From Pararcticibacter amylolyticus (GTDB lineage: Bacteria; Bacteroidota; Bacteroidia; Sphingobacteriales; Sphingobacteriaceae), in assembly GCF_003130405.1 (NCBI RefSeq), contig NZ_QEAS01000002.1:375581-439580 (forward strand): a stretch of 64,000 nt of DNA, in the 5' to 3' direction. The notes below the pieces were generated by a model, which did no database searches, was not told where the DNA came from, and saw only the letters and a program-made list of their open reading frames with translations. Numbering within the stretch: position 1 is the stretch's first letter; each line of letters starts with the position of its first letter. Position numbers and translations under genes: made by a program. Shown here piece by piece: positions 60,929 to 64,000 of this stretch.

Positions 60929-62239
60929 TTAAAATAAACGGTCGTGCAGACTCCTTAGTGCTTCAGTTTTATCAGCATTATCTACAAGGAGTGAAATATT
61001 GCAGTTGCTGGCGCCATAAGAGATCATCTTAATGGAGATATGCTTCAGAGAATCAAAAACACGCGCTGCGAAGCCATGTGATTCAAAAGAAAAGTCTCCC
61101 ACTACACAAACAATCGTCTGATTGGTTTCCACCTCAACAGAACCGAAATCATTGAGGTCTTTCAGGATATCATCCAGATATTTCAGATCATCAATCGTAA
61201 CAGATACCGCAACTTCAGATGTGGTGATCATATCGATAGGTGTTTTATACCTTTCAAATATCTCAAAAACTTTCCTGAGGAACCCGTAAGCCAAAAGCAT
61301 TCTGCTCGAATGGATCTTGATAGCAACAATTCCGTCCTTCGCCGCAATAGACTTAATTTTCCCCTTCTCGCTTTCATTGGTGATCAGGGTGCCGGCAGCA
61401 TCAGGATCCATGGTATTAAGAAGACGCACAGGAATTTTATACTTCTGAGCCGGAAATACGCTTTGCGGATGCAGGATCTTCGCACCGAAATACGCAAGCT
61501 CTGCTGCTTCGTCAAAAGACAGCTGTGCAATAGGTTTTGTTCCCTTAACGATCCGCGGATCGTTATTGTGCATCCCATCGATATCCGTCCAGATTTGTAC
61601 CTCGTCAGCCCTGATTGCCGCTCCGATAAGGGATGCCGTATAATCACTTCCTCCCCTGCGCAGGTTATCTATTTCGCCGAAGGAGTTCCGGCAGATATAT
61701 CCTTGTGTGATAAAGAGTGTTTGATCTGCACGGCTGTCCAGAAGTGGCTGTAAGCGCGATCCGATATATTCTATCACAGGTTCATTGTCTTCATCGATCT
61801 TCATGAAATCAAGTGCTGGCAGCAGCACCGATCTCACACCAATCTCAGTGAGGTAAAAATGATATAAGGTGGTGGATAATAGTTCTCCCTGTGCCAGGAT
61901 TATTTTTTCTTCAACCGGCGTAAAAAGGTCAGTAGAAAAAGATCCGATCAGAGTAAAATGATAATCAATCAGCTCTTTTCCGTTATTGCGTCCTTCTTCC
62001 GTGGTAAATAATTCATGAACAAATGTCTTGTACTTTTCATAAAGAGCGTCCGTAAGTTGTTTTGCCTTACGCTTATCGCCGTCCAGATAAGCTTGAGAAA
62101 TTTCAACCAGGTTGTTTGTGGTACCCGCTACCGCAGACAATACTACAATTTGCTTTTCTTCAGGACGGATAATGTCAAGCAGCTTTTTCATCCGCTCCGG
62201 ATTGCCTACTGATGTTCCGCCAAATTTTAAAATCTTCAT
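60929..62239 (-). CDS. Aspartate kinase (monofunctional)
   Basis: A 436-residue enzyme. The kinase domain opens with the signature KILKFGGTSVGNPERMKK and includes LRRGGSDYTASLIGAAIRADEVQIWTDIDGMHNNDPRIV. Two ACT domains in the last 130 residues (VAVSVTIDDL, QTIVCVVGDF, NCNISLLV) would bind the feedback inhibitor, probably lysine. It converts aspartate to aspartyl phosphate, the first step for lysine, threonine and methionine. The gene precedes lysA on the same strand, which supports a lysine-specific role. I found no lysine riboswitch upstream. Confidence 0.94.
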   Translation of the reverse strand: MKILKFGGTSVGNPERMKKLLDIIRPEEKQIVVLSAVAGTTNNLVEISQAYLDGDKRKAKQLTDALYEKYKTFVHELFTTEEGRNNGKELIDYHFTLIGSFSTDLFTPVEEKIILAQGELLSTTLYHFYLTEIGVRSVLLPALDFMKIDEDNEPVIEYIGSRLQPLLDSRADQTLFITQGYICRNSFGEIDNLRRGGSDYTASLIGAAIRADEVQIWTDIDGMHNNDPRIVKGTKPIAQLSFDEAAELAYFGAKILHPQSVFPAQKYKIPVRLLNTMDPDAAGTLITNESEKGKIKSIAAKDGIVAIKIHSSRMLLAYGFLRKVFEIFERYKTPIDMITTSEVAVSVTIDDLKYLDDILKDLNDFGSVEVETNQTIVCVVGDFSFESHGFAARVFDSLKHISIKMISYGASNCNISLLVDNADKTEALRSLHDRLF

Positions 62240-62515
62240 TTACAATTATTTGTTCTTAAGTTAGATTCGAACCTCTCATGCTTTAACTGAACCGGATCCG
62301 GCAATTCAACGAATTCACAGGTCTGAGATTTCCTGCTTCCGTGTTGAATTTCCCAGCATGCATAAATTGGTTCATCTTTATTTTACGGCTTGTTATACCA
62401 GAAACTCCAGTTTCCGGATTTAGGCGCTAAAAATAATTAAAAGGAGGATATTATTGAGGGGATTTTACATTTTTTTGCCTTTTCTATTCTTTTGAGTGAA
62501 CAGGTGGAGACATCT

Positions 62516-62782
62516 TTAGACAGAATAGCCATTTATAGCTTTTCCGAGCCTTTCAACGATTTCATCATCCAGATTCCCCTCTTCCTGCTCCCAGCATACA
62601 GGCTCATCACAGGTAAGTTCAAGTGTGCACAAATGCTCGTCATTTAAAACTAAAATATACTTTGTGCCGCAGGGAACAACAAGCAACCGGCTGTAATCGC
62701 CTGTGTCAAATACGTCAGCCTCTATATAAAAAGGGTCTTCCGGAATTTTCTGTTCTTTCTCAAAAAGATATTCGTCTTCCAT
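62516..62782 (-). CDS. Small acidic protein of unknown function
   Basis: An 88-residue soluble protein (very acidic; opens MEDEYLFEKEQKIPEDPFYIEAD, with LLVVPCGTKYILVLNDEHLC as a likely beta core, and two further Cys residues in TCDEPVCWEQ). No domain is recognised. A compact alpha/beta fold is possible. The 276-base spacer to its left carries no other gene. Confidence 0.65.
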   Translation of the reverse strand: MEDEYLFEKEQKIPEDPFYIEADVFDTGDYSRLLVVPCGTKYILVLNDEHLCTLELTCDEPVCWEQEEGNLDDEIVERLGKAINGYSV

Positions 62783-62840
62783 AGCAATGGAACAACAAGA
62801 AAGGCTTGCTATTGTTGAGCCCTTTGTACGTTTTACCAGA

Positions 62841-63437
62841 TCAAATGCTTACGATCTTTCCTCCCCGTGAGATAATATCCTCTTTCACAAAAGAAAAGGC
62901 ATTGTTATCAATAGGCCTCGTGGCATTTTCGATCAGACAGGTATTAAATCCTTCATTCAGCGCATCCTTCACCGAATAATAGACACAAAAATCCGCTGCT
63001 AGTCCGGCCACATATAATTCAGCAACTCCTTTTCCCTTTAAATACTCAGCCAGCGCAGTTGATTTCCGTTTGCCATTATCATAGAAACCACTATAGCTGT
63101 CAATTTCAGGATCTGTGCCCTTTCGGAAGATTGCTTCAATACGGTTCTGATGAAGGCGGGATGAAAATTCGGCTCCCGGCGTTCCCTGAACACAATGATC
63201 AGGCCACAACACCTGTTCGAGCCCGTTCAGCATGGTCTTTTCAAAAAGCTCTTTTCCCGCGTGTGCAGAAGCAAAACTGCGATGCCCCTCCGGATGCCAG
63301 TCCTGCGTGGCGACTACCAGCTCGAATTGCTCCTGGAAACTATTTACAATATCTATTATAGCATCTCCGCCCGGAACAGCCAGGGCTCCGCCTTCGAGAA
63401 AATCGTTTTGAATATCAATAAGAAGAAGTGCCTTCAT
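62841..63437 (-). CDS. pncA: Nicotinamidase/pyrazinamidase
   Basis: A 198-residue isochorismatase-fold hydrolase. The catalytic Asp is in LLIDIQNDFLEGG (about residue 9) and the Lys in IFRKGTDPEIDSYSGFYDN. The nucleophilic Cys is in VAGLAADFCVYYSVKDA. Metal-binding residues are Asp and His in TQDWHPEGHRSFAS. It converts nicotinamide to nicotinate for NAD recycling. The length matches E. coli PncA (about 213). Confidence 0.95.
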   Translation of the reverse strand: MKALLLIDIQNDFLEGGALAVPGGDAIIDIVNSFQEQFELVVATQDWHPEGHRSFASAHAGKELFEKTMLNGLEQVLWPDHCVQGTPGAEFSSRLHQNRIEAIFRKGTDPEIDSYSGFYDNGKRKSTALAEYLKGKGVAELYVAGLAADFCVYYSVKDALNEGFNTCLIENATRPIDNNAFSFVKEDIISRGGKIVSI

Positions 63438-63466
63438 ATTCTGATCCTGCTTTACAATGCTTCATC

Positions 63467-63970
63467 TTAGTTCGCAGCTATTCGGCCCTCTGCGGTATTG
63501 ATGGACTTATTTACCGTCTCAATCAATCCCCTGACTGCATCTTTTAGCTTAGGATTGCCGTTATAATTCACGTCAAACACCACGCTCTTCGTCTTTCGCT
63601 GGTATTTATATTCCAGGTAATAACGCGGTGAACCCGGAGTTCCTTTTTCAGAGGCACGCATGTCAGACGGAAAATCCCAGAATCCATATTCTACAGCTTT
63701 CCTGTGGAGATATAAAAGATCATCCTTGGTTAATTTCACCTGCTTCTTCACCAGTGAATCCCGGTCATTGAGATACTGGTAATTCATGGTTTTGGAGTCA
63801 TACTGATTAATAAGGCTGTCTCCGGTTCCGTATTTAAGTGTCAGCGATTCAAACTCAGCAAACTTATAAGGTGCATTCTTCACCATCATGCCATAGTAAT
63901 AGACACAGTATATCAAAAAAGGCACCGCAATACTTAATGCCAGAAATATCTTTTTTCCTTTTTCACTCAT
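63467..63970 (-). CDS. Membrane-anchored protein of unknown function
   Basis: A 167-residue protein from the ATG at 63970 (MSEKGKKIFLALSIAVPFLI); a start at 63991 would add seven residues. One N-terminal transmembrane segment (about 8-27) is followed by a soluble domain with LTKDDLLYLHRKAVEYGFWDFPSDMR and a beta-rich YYLEYKYQRKTKSVVFDVNYNGN. It resembles small Bacteroidota proteins annotated only as hypothetical. It precedes pncA on the same strand with 29 bases between. Confidence 0.75.
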   Translation of the reverse strand: MSEKGKKIFLALSIAVPFLIYCVYYYGMMVKNAPYKFAEFESLTLKYGTGDSLINQYDSKTMNYQYLNDRDSLVKKQVKLTKDDLLYLHRKAVEYGFWDFPSDMRASEKGTPGSPRYYLEYKYQRKTKSVVFDVNYNGNPKLKDAVRGLIETVNKSINTAEGRIAAN

Positions 63971-64000
63971 TTTACAAAAGTACAATAACAAGCACCACTT

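Noticed and set aside
62255..62285. tRNA-like TTCGAA segment upstream of aspartate kinase
   Set aside because: The flanking bases do not form a 5-bp T-stem and no acceptor or anticodon arm can be built.
62240..62515. Possible lysine riboswitch before the aspartate kinase gene
   Set aside because: I could not find the conserved L-box helices or an anti-terminator; nothing beyond AT-rich spacer is visible.

Overview
The window looks like ordinary chromosome from a Bacteroidota bacterium, most likely a Sphingobacteriaceae (Pedobacter-like) soil or plant-associated species. The evidence is two SusC/SusD pairs, a giant hybrid two-component sensor (HTCS), a GH92 mannosidase, many Lys-rich Sec signal peptides and Cys-lipoboxes, and promoters of the Bacteroidota type (TTG, about 17-21 bases, TAnnTTTG) rather than sigma-70 boxes. 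I see no rRNA, tRNA, insertion sequence, phage gene or CRISPR array. The genus assignment is inference.

Layout. 1-4.1 kb (minus strand): the N-terminus of a SWIM zinc-finger protein running off the left edge (probably an SNF2 helicase), a tandem universal stress protein, and a tight OmpA-like lipoprotein / HipA-like kinase / DUF3037 group. 4.2-7 kb (plus): a DJ-1/AraC regulator, a cold-shock protein, an RRM protein and an unknown exported protein, with clear hairpin terminators. 7-20.7 kb: mixed metabolic and exported genes (GH92 mannosidase, DUF3298 lipoprotein, lipase, beta-propeller, LLM flavin oxidoreductase, DinB, thioesterase, adenine deaminase, aldehyde dehydrogenase, AraC regulator, esterase, small beta-barrel).

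20.8-39.4 kb (minus) is a polysaccharide utilisation locus: HTCS sensor, then SusC-SusD-SusC-SusD-GH2-agarase-like-GH10, closed by a strong terminator at 20795-20825. Tandem SusCD pairs followed by a GH10 enzyme resemble the xylan utilisation systems of Bacteroides and Prevotella. However, the GH2 carries the N-x-K motif of beta-glucuronidases, an agarase-like enzyme is inserted, and the GH10 has lost a usually conserved sugar-contact glutamine, so the real glycan may be an acidic or otherwise unusual one. Expected flow: the outer membrane SusC/SusD complexes import oligosaccharides, periplasmic or surface enzymes trim them, and the HTCS senses a product and switches on the operon.

39.5-51.3 kb: housekeeping (arfB, cmk, ppk1), an MFS exporter, a DUF3267 membrane zincin, a CPA1 Na+/H+ antiporter and a short AraC regulator. 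Divergent from ppk1 is a 1201-residue protein joining a calcineurin-like phosphoesterase, a middle region that I read as protein-kinase-like (HipA/FAM20-style catalytic loop), and an outer membrane beta-barrel. This is the most novel protein in the window.

52.3-59.7 kb (plus): a compact signalling operon made of REC-PAS-histidine kinase, CHASE3 hybrid kinase with three receivers, single receiver, CheR and a CheB catalytic domain, with no chemoreceptor, CheA or CheW. An orphan terminator just upstream on the other strand suggests an unannotated small transcript. 59.7-64 kb (minus): lysA, aspartate kinase, pncA and small unknown genes.
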